Assembly: GCA_964436865.1 (NCBI GenBank)
Contig: CAYTFK010000075.1
Span: 1 to 23,503, forward strand
Reading direction: 5' to 3'
Length of the DNA stretch: 23,503 bases
Origin: JAXGPP01 sp964436865
Lineage (GTDB): Bacteria; Planctomycetota; Planctomycetia; Pirellulales; Thermoguttaceae
Below are positions 8,531 through 16,710 of the stretch, piece after piece. The position numbers and the translations under genes are program-made. A model generated the notes under the pieces. It worked only from the letters and a program-made list of their open reading frames with translations, searched no databases and was not told the DNA's origin. Numbering within the stretch: position 1 is the first letter of the stretch; each line of letters starts with the position of its first letter.

Positions 8531-9169
8531 ATGCACGAGACGGAGAGTACGGTCGAGCTGTTGCGCCGCGCGGCGGAGGGGGACGAAGATGCGCTGGCGG
8601 AGTTGCTGGGGATGCACCGGGAGCGGTTGCGCCGGATGATCGCAATCCGGCTCGACCGGCGTCTGTACGGTCGGGTCGACGCGTCGGACATCGTTCAGGA
8701 GGCCGTCGTTGAAGCGGCGCGGCGGTTGCCGGCGTACGCCGCAGCGCCGCCGATGGATTTCTACCTTTGGCTCCGGCAGTTGGCCGCGCAGAAGCTGATC
8801 GATGCCCACCGGCACCACCTGGGAGCCAAGAAGCGGAATGCGGGACAGGAGGTGTCGCTTTACCGCGGCGCGCTTCCCGAGGCCAGTTCGATGGAGTTGG
8901 CCCACCAGCTTCTGGGCCGGCTGACGTCGCCGACGCTGGCTGCCCAGCGGGCCGAGTTGCAACTCAAGATCCAGGAGGCGCTCAATGCCCTGGAACCGGT
9001 CGACCGCGAGGTGCTGGTGTTACGTCATTTTGAGCAACTCACCAACGAAGAGACGGCGCAAACGCTCGGCATTGGCCGTTCGGCGGCGAGCAAACGCTAC
9101 GTGGTCGCTCTGCGACGACTCCGGGAGAGCCTGCAATGCCTGCCTTGGTTCGAGGACCGTCTGATATGA
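8531..9169 (+). CDS. ECF-family RNA polymerase sigma factor (planctomycete type)
   Basis: About 212 residues. Region 2 reads LLGMHRERLRRMIAIRLDRR followed by RVDASDIVQEAVVEA, the sequence around the core-binding and -10 recognition helices. Region 4 ends with DREVLVLRHFEQLTNEE and the helix-turn-helix LGIGRSAASKRYVVALRRL, which reads the -35 element. This is the ECF subtype that planctomycetes often encode next to Ser/Thr kinases. No anti-sigma factor is next to it, so control may run through the kinase. Starts at 8516 (TTG), 8519 (ATG) and 8531 (ATG) are in frame; 8531 is chosen because GAGG lies six bases upstream and MHETESTVELLRRA matches usual family starts. Its stop overlaps the next start as ATGA (9166-9169), implying translational coupling. 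Confidence 0.88.
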   Translation: MHETESTVELLRRAAEGDEDALAELLGMHRERLRRMIAIRLDRRLYGRVDASDIVQEAVVEAARRLPAYAAAPPMDFYLWLRQLAAQKLIDAHRHHLGAKKRNAGQEVSLYRGALPEASSMELAHQLLGRLTSPTLAAQRAELQLKIQEALNALEPVDREVLVLRHFEQLTNEETAQTLGIGRSAASKRYVVALRRLRESLQCLPWFEDRLI

Positions 9170-12100
9170 GCTCTTCCAGCGCGGACCGCGACCCGATCGA
9201 GATCCTGGCCGACGAGTTCATCCAGCGGCGGCGGCGCGGCGAGAGACCTTCGCTGGCCGAGTATGTGGAGCGATATCCGCAATGGGCCGACGAGATCCGC
9301 GCGATCTTTCCGGCCATGCTGATGTTGGAAGAGGCGGGCCCGGCCAGCGCCGCCGGGGAACCCCGTATTGCGCTCCGCGCCGCGGCCAACGGCAGCGCGC
9401 CGCGCCACGTCGGCGACTATCGAATCCTCCGCGAAATCGGCCGCGGCGGCATGGGAATCGTCTACGAAGCCGAACAGCAGTCGCTCGACCGCCGTGTGGC
9501 GCTCAAGATCCTCCCCTGGCATGCCACGCAGGACGGGACCGCGCTGGAGCGTTTTCGACGCGAGGCCCGCGCCGCCGCCCGGCTGCACCACTCGAACATC
9601 GTACCGGTGTTCGAGGTGGGGCAGGACGGCGACACGTTCTTCTATGCGATGCAGTTCATTCAAGGGCAGTCGCTCGACCGCGTGCTCACCGAACTGCGCG
9701 TGCTCCGTTCGGACATTTCCACGGTGCCGGCTGGAAATGAGGTCGGCGAGAGTTCCGCGGCCCGCGAATTGGCGTTCTCGCTGTGGCGAGAGAACTTCGC
9801 GCCGCCAGCCTTCGACGCCGGGCAAGACGCAACGATCACGGAACCTGCCCTGGCTGGCGTTTCACACGACACATCGGCGCCGGGATCGACCGTTCGAAAC
9901 GCTCATGCGCCCACGCAGCCGGTCGCGGCCAGGCTGGGCGGCTTGCCGGGCATCGATTCCGACCACCGGCACTATTTCCGCAGCATCGCGCGGGTTGTCC
10001 GGCAGGCCGCCGAAGCGCTTGGGTACGCCCACAGCCGCGGAGTGGTCCACCGCGACATCAAGCCTTCGAACCTGCTTTTGGATGCGGCGGGAGTGGTTTG
10101 GATCACCGACTTCGGCCTGGCGAAGACCGGCGCAGAGGCGCTCACTCGGACCGGCGACCTGGTCGGCACGCTCCGCTACATGGCCCCCGAGCGGCTCGAG
10201 GGGCAATGCGACGCGCGAGCGGACATCTATTCGCTGGGGGCGACGCTGTACGAACTCTTGACGTTCCAGCCAGTGTATGTGGGAGATGGGGCAGATCTCA
10301 TCACGCGGATCCGCGGATCCGAGCCAACCCGTCCGCGGGAGCTCGATCCGCGGATTCCGCGCGATTTGGAGACGATCGTTCTCAAGGCGATCGACCGCAA
10401 TCCCAAGCACCGCTACCGGTCGGCGGCGGCGCTGGCCGAGGACTTGCGGAGGTTCCTCGAAGACGAGCCGATTCTGGCGCGGCGCATCCCGCCCGCCGAA
10501 CGATTCGCCCGCTGGGTGCGGCACAACCGCGTGCTGGCGACCGCGGCCATGGGGTTCGGCGCCATTCTGCTGACCGTCGCGGTCGGCTCGAGTGTTGCCG
10601 GGGCGAAGTTCCGCTTGTTGGCCGGAGAAGAACGGAAGGCGCGACTGGAGACGACCGGCCACTTGTACAACTCCCTGGTGCGCGAGGCGGAGGCCACGCG
10701 GCTGGCGCGGCGTGAGGGATATCGCAGCCGCGTGTGGTCGCTGCTGGGCGAAGCCCGGCAGCTCGAAACGCCGGAGGTCGATGTCGATGAACTCCGTCGC
10801 GAGGCCATCCAGTCGATGGGCGATTTCGTCGGCCTGGCGCCGAAGGTGATCGAAGGGCTTCCGGCAAAGGTCCGCGTTGTGGCCATCGACCGGCGGTCGC
10901 GATATGTGGCGGTCGGTTTGGAAAGCGGGCTGTTGCAGTTCTTCGATCCCGTGTCGGGCCGCCGGCTGGCCACCGAGAAAGGTCACGATTCGGCCATCGA
11001 CAAGCTCGAGTTCCTGCCCGATGACTCGCTTCTTTCAGCCGATCGCGGTGGAGCGGTCAAATTGTGGCGACGGAAGCCGGGCGGCCGCTGGGAAGCCGAC
11101 GATTTACCGCACGTGAGCGGCAAAGTACTTGCGCTTCGAGCCGCGATCGACGGCCGGTTGCTCGTTGCCACTCGGCCCGACGAAGGTCTCTCGCCGCTGC
11201 GCATCGTCGACCTGCGGGCGAATCAGCATCGGTCGGTGGATGGCGGCCAGGCAACCGCAGCGGCGGCATTCAATCGCGATGGCACGCTGCTGGCCACCGT
11301 GGGGGGCGACGAAGTCCAGTTGTGGACCACCGCTACCGGCGGACGTGTGGAGCGGAAGACGTCCGATCTGGGACCGCTCTTGGGCGTAGCGTTCAGTGCC
11401 GATGGCAAGCTCCTGCTGGCCACCTCCGATCAAGGAGTTGTGATCTTCCGCGTTCCGGATCTCGCGCAGCAGACGTTCACGCGGTACGACTATGTGCCCG
11501 CCGGCACGTTCAGCCCCGACGGCGAGACGGTAGCCTTCACCAGCCGCAGCCGGCGAATCGTATTGTGGAGCGTGCTGGGCAACCACGAGTTGGCCGTGCT
11601 TGCGCATCCCGGCGTCGAGGACCTGCACTCGGCCGTGTTCTCGGGCGACGGGAAACTCTTGATCTCGGCCGACGACGACTCGCTGCGGCTCTGGAACCTG
11701 GCGGGCACGAATGAACGCCTGGTGCTCAAGGGGCACGCCGGGGTCGTCAGCGCGATCGCCTTCAGCCAGAAAGGCAAGCGGCTGATCACGGCCGGTCACG
11801 ATCGCATGGTGGCGCATTGGGATACAGCCACCGGCAAGCAGATTACGATGACCGAATTGAAGGATGCCGTCGAGGCGCTGGCGCTGAGTACGGACCGGCG
11901 CTTTGTGGCGGCCGGCGGACGCGGCGGGACCATCGATCTGCTCAACGGCGGATCGCTGGCCTCGCTGGGGAGCGTTCCGCACCGGTTGGGCGCAGTGCAC
12001 GGGCTGGAATTCAGCCCGGAGGGAGAGCGGCTGGCCGCATGCGGCCAGCACGGGGTGAGTGTCTGGCGCGTGCCGCCTGGCGAATCCGAAGCCGCATCGG

Positions 12101-13509
12101 CGTTTGAACCGCCGTTGGATCTCGACCAGGCGGAGAGCACGCGGTTGTCATTCAGCTCCGACGGCCGATTCGTCGGATGGCTGACTCGTTCCGGACACGT
12201 GCGCCTCTACGATCTGGTGGACGGCATACGCTGGCCGCTGAACGTGCCGGCTCTGCCGGGCGGCGCACGGCCGTTGGTGTTCCATCCCGATGGGCGGCAT
12301 TTGATGTTCATTGGCCCGGCTCGGCAGATCGTTGCCTGGGACGTAATCACGGATCGCCAGGCGTACACAATCGCGGAACCAGACGAGTTGCACGGCTCGC
12401 ACCTGGCGATGGCCGCGGGAGGCCGTTGGCTGGCAACCGATCGCGGGCCGCTGGAAGTCGAGGTGTGGGACGTGGAGACACGGCGGGCGGTGTTTGCTTT
12501 GCATGAAGAGCGGACCGCCATTAGCGCGCTAGCCTGGAGCCGGGACAGGCGGTTGTTGGCGGTGGGGACTAGAGAGGGGCAACTCACCTTGTGGAACCTG
12601 CCGTCGTTGCGGTCGGCGTTGGCGTCGCTCGACCTGGAGTGGCCCCCCGGCCAAAGCGTCGCAGTGACACCAGCCGGACAATCACCGCGGGAATTGCTCG
12701 CCGCCTCCGTCGAGAAGACTCCGGACGATGCCCGTTTGATTGGACATTGGGGGGCGGTATTGGCGCGCGTGGGCGAAGACGAGCGGGCGCTGGCCGAGTT
12801 GTCGCGTTCGCTCAAGCTCGCACCCGGCAATCGTCAGGCGCTCTGGGCGCGGGCCGAGTTGCACGCGCGCCGGGCGGAATGGCAGGCGGCCGCTCAGGAT
12901 TATCGAACGGCGCTCATCGGGGAGCGGGCCAGCGTGGAGCAGTGGTATCAGACGGCGCCGGTATTGGCATTGGCCGATGATGCGGCAGCCTATCGCGAGC
13001 ACTGCCGCCAGATGCTCGCGTTGCTGGAGGAGGACGCGGATGCGGAGACACTCCAGCGGACGCTGGCGGCCGCGCTGCTGATGCCCGGCGGAGTTGACCC
13101 CGAGACGCTTCCATTGCGGCGTCTGGAATCGCGGTTGGAGGGTGCGGCCGGGGTGGACGCATCGCGGGGATGGCTTACACTGGGATTAGCGGCCTACCGG
13201 CGGGGCAATGCCGACGGAGCGCTGGACTGCATCCGCCGGGCGCAGCGGGAGCCGGACTACTCGCTGTCGCCGACGCTCCAGGCACTGGCCTTCGTAACGC
13301 TGGCACTGGTGCAGTACGATCTGCGGCAGACGTCGTTGGCGACGGATTCGCTTCGCACGGGGCGAGAATTCCTGGGAAGCGGCGAGGCTGGCGAACCGAA
13401 CGGCAGGCCCGGTTTCGACCGGCTCGTGTTCGAAGTCCTGGCCCGCGAAGCCGACGGCTTGATCCGTGGCACGCGCGCCGGCCCAGACAACGGCATGCTG
13501 AATCTGTGA
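9166..13509 (+). CDS. Membrane Ser/Thr protein kinase fused to WD40 propeller and TPR repeats
   Basis: A 1447-residue protein. The N-terminal 80 residues include PSLAEYVERYP, a segment common before planctomycete kinase domains. The kinase domain has the glycine loop IGRGGMG (91-97), VALKIL with Lys114, HRDIKPSN (catalytic Asp297, Lys299), DFG at 315-317 and MAPERLEG, so it should be active. An insertion of about 84 low-complexity residues (about 183-266) lies between the hinge region and the alpha-E helix. One membrane helix follows (about 456-478). The C-terminal part is then a run of WD40 repeats (about 563-1170, for example GHAGVVSAIAFSQKGKRLI) and TPR-like helices (from about 1184). The product probably anchors in the membrane with kinase and propeller on opposite sides. 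ATGA overlap with the sigma gene suggests a joint pathway. The upstream ATG at 9136 would lengthen the overlap and is less likely. Confidence 0.9.
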   Translation: MSSSSADRDPIEILADEFIQRRRRGERPSLAEYVERYPQWADEIRAIFPAMLMLEEAGPASAAGEPRIALRAAANGSAPRHVGDYRILREIGRGGMGIVYEAEQQSLDRRVALKILPWHATQDGTALERFRREARAAARLHHSNIVPVFEVGQDGDTFFYAMQFIQGQSLDRVLTELRVLRSDISTVPAGNEVGESSAARELAFSLWRENFAPPAFDAGQDATITEPALAGVSHDTSAPGSTVRNAHAPTQPVAARLGGLPGIDSDHRHYFRSIARVVRQAAEALGYAHSRGVVHRDIKPSNLLLDAAGVVWITDFGLAKTGAEALTRTGDLVGTLRYMAPERLEGQCDARADIYSLGATLYELLTFQPVYVGDGADLITRIRGSEPTRPRELDPRIPRDLETIVLKAIDRNPKHRYRSAAALAEDLRRFLEDEPILARRIPPAERFARWVRHNRVLATAAMGFGAILLTVAVGSSVAGAKFRLLAGEERKARLETTGHLYNSLVREAEATRLARREGYRSRVWSLLGEARQLETPEVDVDELRREAIQSMGDFVGLAPKVIEGLPAKVRVVAIDRRSRYVAVGLESGLLQFFDPVSGRRLATEKGHDSAIDKLEFLPDDSLLSADRGGAVKLWRRKPGGRWEADDLPHVSGKVLALRAAIDGRLLVATRPDEGLSPLRIVDLRANQHRSVDGGQATAAAAFNRDGTLLATVGGDEVQLWTTATGGRVERKTSDLGPLLGVAFSADGKLLLATSDQGVVIFRVPDLAQQTFTRYDYVPAGTFSPDGETVAFTSRSRRIVLWSVLGNHELAVLAHPGVEDLHSAVFSGDGKLLISADDDSLRLWNLAGTNERLVLKGHAGVVSAIAFSQKGKRLITAGHDRMVAHWDTATGKQITMTELKDAVEALALSTDRRFVAAGGRGGTIDLLNGGSLASLGSVPHRLGAVHGLEFSPEGERLAACGQHGVSVWRVPPGESEAASAFEPPLDLDQAESTRLSFSSDGRFVGWLTRSGHVRLYDLVDGIRWPLNVPALPGGARPLVFHPDGRHLMFIGPARQIVAWDVITDRQAYTIAEPDELHGSHLAMAAGGRWLATDRGPLEVEVWDVETRRAVFALHEERTAISALAWSRDRRLLAVGTREGQLTLWNLPSLRSALASLDLEWPPGQSVAVTPAGQSPRELLAASVEKTPDDARLIGHWGAVLARVGEDERALAELSRSLKLAPGNRQALWARAELHARRAEWQAAAQDYRTALIGERASVEQWYQTAPVLALADDAAAYREHCRQMLALLEEDADAETLQRTLAAALLMPGGVDPETLPLRRLESRLEGAAGVDASRGWLTLGLAAYRRGNADGALDCIRRAQREPDYSLSPTLQALAFVTLALVQYDLRQTSLATDSLRTGREFLGSGEAGEPNGRPGFDRLVFEVLAREADGLIRGTRAGPDNGMLNL

Positions 13510-13656
13510 ATCGTTGAACGATAGGAACCAAGGCAAATCATCGCGGAGCCGGCAGTTGCGGCATAGGCCGCTTCCCAGGTGTTCGCCTGGCTGCCAACAG
13601 CAATCGCCCATTATTCGGAATCAGGATTTTGTCTTTTCTCGTTGGGAGTTCACCTC

Positions 13657-15540
13657 ATGAAGATTTTACGCATTGCGCTGTTCTTCGGGTTGACCGCGGT
13701 GCTCGCCGGCGCCGTCGGCGCCCAGGAGATGCGGACCTGGTCCGACAGCACAGGGCGCTACAAGATCGAAGGGAAATTCGTCGACCTCTCGGGGGGCAAG
13801 GTAACCATCGAGCGGCCGGACGGCTCGAAGTTCGAGATAGAGATCAGCAAGCTCAGCCAGGACGACCGGAAGTTCGCGGCCGAGCAGGCAGCCAATCCCT
13901 TCCGCCCGGCGGAAGACAATCCATTCAAACCCAAGACCGGCGGCGGCCAGCCGATGGCGAGCGTGGCAACGGGTTCGGCCGGGGCGGCGCGTGCGGTGAC
14001 GCCCAACTGGGCGGGGGCCGAGACAGTCGCACTGATGCCAACCGAATCGGAATGGAAGATGTCGCCGCCGATCGCGGCTCCGACCGCGCCGGAACGAAAG
14101 GCCCGTTCGATCCCGCTGCCGCCGAAGAAAGGCTTCTTCGAGGGAGTCAAAGGACTCGCGGTGAACCACACCGGCCAGCGGGCCCTGGTCGGTTACGGAT
14201 GGGACCAGCCCAAGCCGCTGGGTGAGACGCGGGTCGTGCTCTGCGACCTCGTGCTCGGTAAGGTCCTTACCTCGGCAACGGTGGCCGGCCAGATGGTCCC
14301 ACTGGCACTGAGCGACAACGGCTACCAGGCGCTCATGTGCCGCGACGAGTGGGGCTTCGGCAATCACGATCGCGTGGAATTGTGGACGTTGAGCCCCTCG
14401 GGTGTCAGCCGGACGCTGGAATGGTTTCCTTACGGCGACGCCGAAGGTGGCAACCGCGATGTGAAGTGGGCCGCCTTCCTTGACGAAGAGCGGCTCGTCA
14501 CGCTGGGCGGTGCGGGAAAGTTGGTGGTATGGAAAGCGCAGGAGGCGCGGCCGCTCTATCACCTCACGATCGACGGCGGGAGCACGCCCGCCCTGACGCC
14601 CGATCGGAAATTCCTGGTATTTTCAACGGGCAAGCAAGTCGGCGTGCTGGATGTCGATGCGGCCCAGGTGGTCGCAATGATGTCGACCCCGCAGCAACTG
14701 ACGTGGGCGAAGCTCTGCCTCAGTCCCGATGCGACCCGGCTGGCTTGCCTGAGCCACGACAAGCTCTACGTCTGGAACTTCGCCAACGGCGAGTTGTACC
14801 GCGACACGCCGCTGACGGGTCAGGGGGTGAACGGCGAAATCATCTGGCCCGAAGGATCTTACCTGCTGGTGGGAAAGAAGGAATTGTTCGACATCGAAAA
14901 CCAGGTTCGGGTGTGGAGCTACTCCGGACACGAGCAGGTGGAGTCGGCCAACGGCATGTGCGCATTCGTGGTGTCAGCGGGTGAGAAGAACCCCGGCGCG
15001 CTGGTGCTGGCCCGGGTTCCGCCGCCGACCCTTGAGCAGACGCTCGCCCGGGCGATGAAGGCTCCCGATTTCTTCGTGGTCAAGCCGGGAGTAACAGTGA
15101 AGCTGAACTTCGCCGGCCTGCCCGACGCGCAGGAGCGGGCGAAGGCCGAGACGACGATTACCAAGAAGCTCGAGGAACTGGGAATGAAGACGGGAGCCAG
15201 CGGCTCAATCGAGTTGGTTGCCACTGCCGAGCCCGGCGAGGAGAAAGAAATCTCGTACCACGGATTCGGCATCAGTCCTTGGAAGGAGTACAAGGTTCGC
15301 GAGTACGTCACCCGGCTCAAATTTGTATACAAGGGGCAGGTTGTCTGGCAAACCCAGGGATCGAGCGTGCCGACGTTCATCAGCCTCAAGGAGGGGGAGA
15401 CGATCGAGCAAGTCCTCCGCCGCAGCGAGCGGGCCGATTACTCATTGTTCGAGCGGGTCGAGTTCCCCAAGATGCTTATGAAACCGATGGGCCCCGACGG
15501 GTTGGGGGCCTCGAAGGTCAGCGTGGCCGGGATACAATAG
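13657..15540 (+). CDS. Exported SHD1-domain protein with beta-propeller region
   Basis: A 627-residue protein with a clear signal peptide (MKILRIALFFGLTAVLAGAVGA, cleaved before QE). Residues 25 to about 72 form an SHD1-like (SLA1 homology domain 1) module: RTWSDSTGRYKIEGKFVDL, then VTIERPDGSKFEIEISKLSQDDRKF. This domain is widespread in planctomycete and related exported proteins. A proline-rich linker leads to WD40/propeller-like blades (about 165-430, for example LYVWNFANGELY). The C-terminus (about 470-627) is an alpha/beta region of unknown type. The start has GGGAG eight bases upstream. The gene follows the kinase by 147 bases on the same strand and shares its propeller theme, so the kinase's external domain may see a related target; that is inference. 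Biochemical function is unknown. Confidence 0.82.
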   Translation: MKILRIALFFGLTAVLAGAVGAQEMRTWSDSTGRYKIEGKFVDLSGGKVTIERPDGSKFEIEISKLSQDDRKFAAEQAANPFRPAEDNPFKPKTGGGQPMASVATGSAGAARAVTPNWAGAETVALMPTESEWKMSPPIAAPTAPERKARSIPLPPKKGFFEGVKGLAVNHTGQRALVGYGWDQPKPLGETRVVLCDLVLGKVLTSATVAGQMVPLALSDNGYQALMCRDEWGFGNHDRVELWTLSPSGVSRTLEWFPYGDAEGGNRDVKWAAFLDEERLVTLGGAGKLVVWKAQEARPLYHLTIDGGSTPALTPDRKFLVFSTGKQVGVLDVDAAQVVAMMSTPQQLTWAKLCLSPDATRLACLSHDKLYVWNFANGELYRDTPLTGQGVNGEIIWPEGSYLLVGKKELFDIENQVRVWSYSGHEQVESANGMCAFVVSAGEKNPGALVLARVPPPTLEQTLARAMKAPDFFVVKPGVTVKLNFAGLPDAQERAKAETTITKKLEELGMKTGASGSIELVATAEPGEEKEISYHGFGISPWKEYKVREYVTRLKFVYKGQVVWQTQGSSVPTFISLKEGETIEQVLRRSERADYSLFERVEFPKMLMKPMGPDGLGASKVSVAGIQ

Positions 15541-15576
15541 TTGCAGATCCTGCTTCGCAACCTCCGGGGGCGACCG

Positions 15577-16614
15577 ATGCGCCGAGTCTCCGATCTCAAC
15601 ATTGCCACAAACATTCCCCTGCCGGCCCCGGCGCTGATGCTCCACGAGATCGCGCGGACCGAAATGCAGGAGGAGTTCGTCGCCGAGTCGCGGCAGGTTA
15701 TCCGCGACATCATCCGCCGTGCCGACCCGCGGTTCCTTCTGATCATCGGCCCGTGCTCGATCCACGACACGCGGGCCGGATGCGAGTACGCCGCCCGGCT
15801 GCGCCGGCTCATCGAGCGCGTTGGCGAAAAGGTCTATCTCGTGATGCGGTGTTACTTTGAGAAGCCCCGCACTTCCACCGGTTGGAAGGGGCTGATCATG
15901 GATCCGAAGCTCGACGGCTCGCACGACATTCCCAACGGGTTGCGGATCGCTCGGCGGTTCCTGGGCGACGTGATTGACCTGGGAGTGCCCACGGCCACCG
16001 AGTTGCTCGACCCGATCACGCCGCAGTACATCGCCGACCTGATCTGCTGGTCGGCAATCGGCGCCCGCACGACCGAGTCGCAGACGCACCGCCAGATGGC
16101 TTCCGGCCTGTCGATGCCGCTAGGCTTCAAAAACCCGACGTCGGGGATGATCGCGCCGGCCATCCACGCCATCCGGGCGGCCCGCGAGCCGCACACATTC
16201 CTGGGAATCAGCGGCGACGGCGTGGCTTCGGCCGTCTCGACCAAGGGGAATCCCGACTGCCACATCGTACTGCGCGGCAGCGAGATCGGGTCGAACTATT
16301 CGGCAGACTCGGTGGCGGAGGTCGAGAAAGCGATTGAAGCGGCCGGACTCACGAAGAGCATTCTCATCGACTGCAGCCACGGCAACAGCGGCAAGGATCC
16401 CGAACGCCAGCCGGAGGTGCTCCGCGACGTGGCCGCCTTGCGGTCCCGCGGTGCGGCGATCATCGGCGCCATGGTCGAGAGCTACCTCGTCGCCGGAAGC
16501 CAGCGGTTTCCCCGCCCGGTCGGCGAACTGATCTACGGCCAATCGATTACCGATGCCTGCATCGGCTGGGAGACCACGGAACGGCTGGTACTCGAGTTGG
16601 CGGAAAACTGCTGA
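15577..16614 (+). CDS. aroF: 3-deoxy-7-phosphoheptulonate (DAHP) synthase, class I
   Basis: A 345-residue enzyme that condenses phosphoenolpyruvate and erythrose 4-phosphate, the first step of the shikimate route to aromatic amino acids. All key residues of the Escherichia coli AroF/AroG/AroH type are present: metal-binding Cys60 (IGPCSIHD), Arg91 and Lys96 (MRCYFEKPRT), Arg164 and Lys185 (ARTTESQ, GFKN), Arg233 (VLRGS), His268 (DCSHGNSGK), Glu301 (MVESYL) and Asp326 (SITDACIGWE). Length matches the family. The ATG at 15577 has GGGGG a few bases upstream; the frame is open to a TTG at 15541 directly after the preceding stop, but that start is less likely. It lies 36 bases after the SHD1 gene and may be co-transcribed. 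The isozyme (Phe-, Tyr- or Trp-sensitive) cannot be decided, so the symbol is nominal. Confidence 0.93.
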   Translation: MRRVSDLNIATNIPLPAPALMLHEIARTEMQEEFVAESRQVIRDIIRRADPRFLLIIGPCSIHDTRAGCEYAARLRRLIERVGEKVYLVMRCYFEKPRTSTGWKGLIMDPKLDGSHDIPNGLRIARRFLGDVIDLGVPTATELLDPITPQYIADLICWSAIGARTTESQTHRQMASGLSMPLGFKNPTSGMIAPAIHAIRAAREPHTFLGISGDGVASAVSTKGNPDCHIVLRGSEIGSNYSADSVAEVEKAIEAAGLTKSILIDCSHGNSGKDPERQPEVLRDVAALRSRGAAIIGAMVESYLVAGSQRFPRPVGELIYGQSITDACIGWETTERLVLELAENC

Positions 16615-16627
16615 AGGACAAAGGAAT

Positions 16628-16710
16628 CACCAATGACCAAGCACCAATGACCAATGGGAACAAAACGCAGCGCTTAGTCATTGGTCATTGGGATTTGATC
16701 CTTGGTGCTT
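16628..16710 (-). repeat. Interspersed repeat copy B with self-complementary arm
   Basis: Bases 16628-16657 match 526-555 exactly in inverted orientation. A second, degenerate element at 16679-16710 faces it, so CCAATGACCAATG (16644-16656) pairs perfectly with CATTGGTCATTGG (16679-16691) across a 22-base loop. The element lies between two convergent genes and reaches into the 3' end of the propeller lipoprotein gene. Confidence 0.75.
16644..16691. terminator. Candidate bidirectional terminator hairpin
   Basis: A 13-base-pair perfect stem with a 22-base loop sits 29 bases after the DAHP synthase stop and overlaps the stop of the convergent gene. Position fits a shared terminator, but there is no T run after either arm and the stem is part of a repeat, so this is tentative. 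Confidence 0.3.

Noticed and set aside
7852..8962. Minus-strand open frames running through the N gap
   Set aside because: Continuity depends on unknown bases, and the flanking parts are antisense to the repeat protein and the sigma factor.
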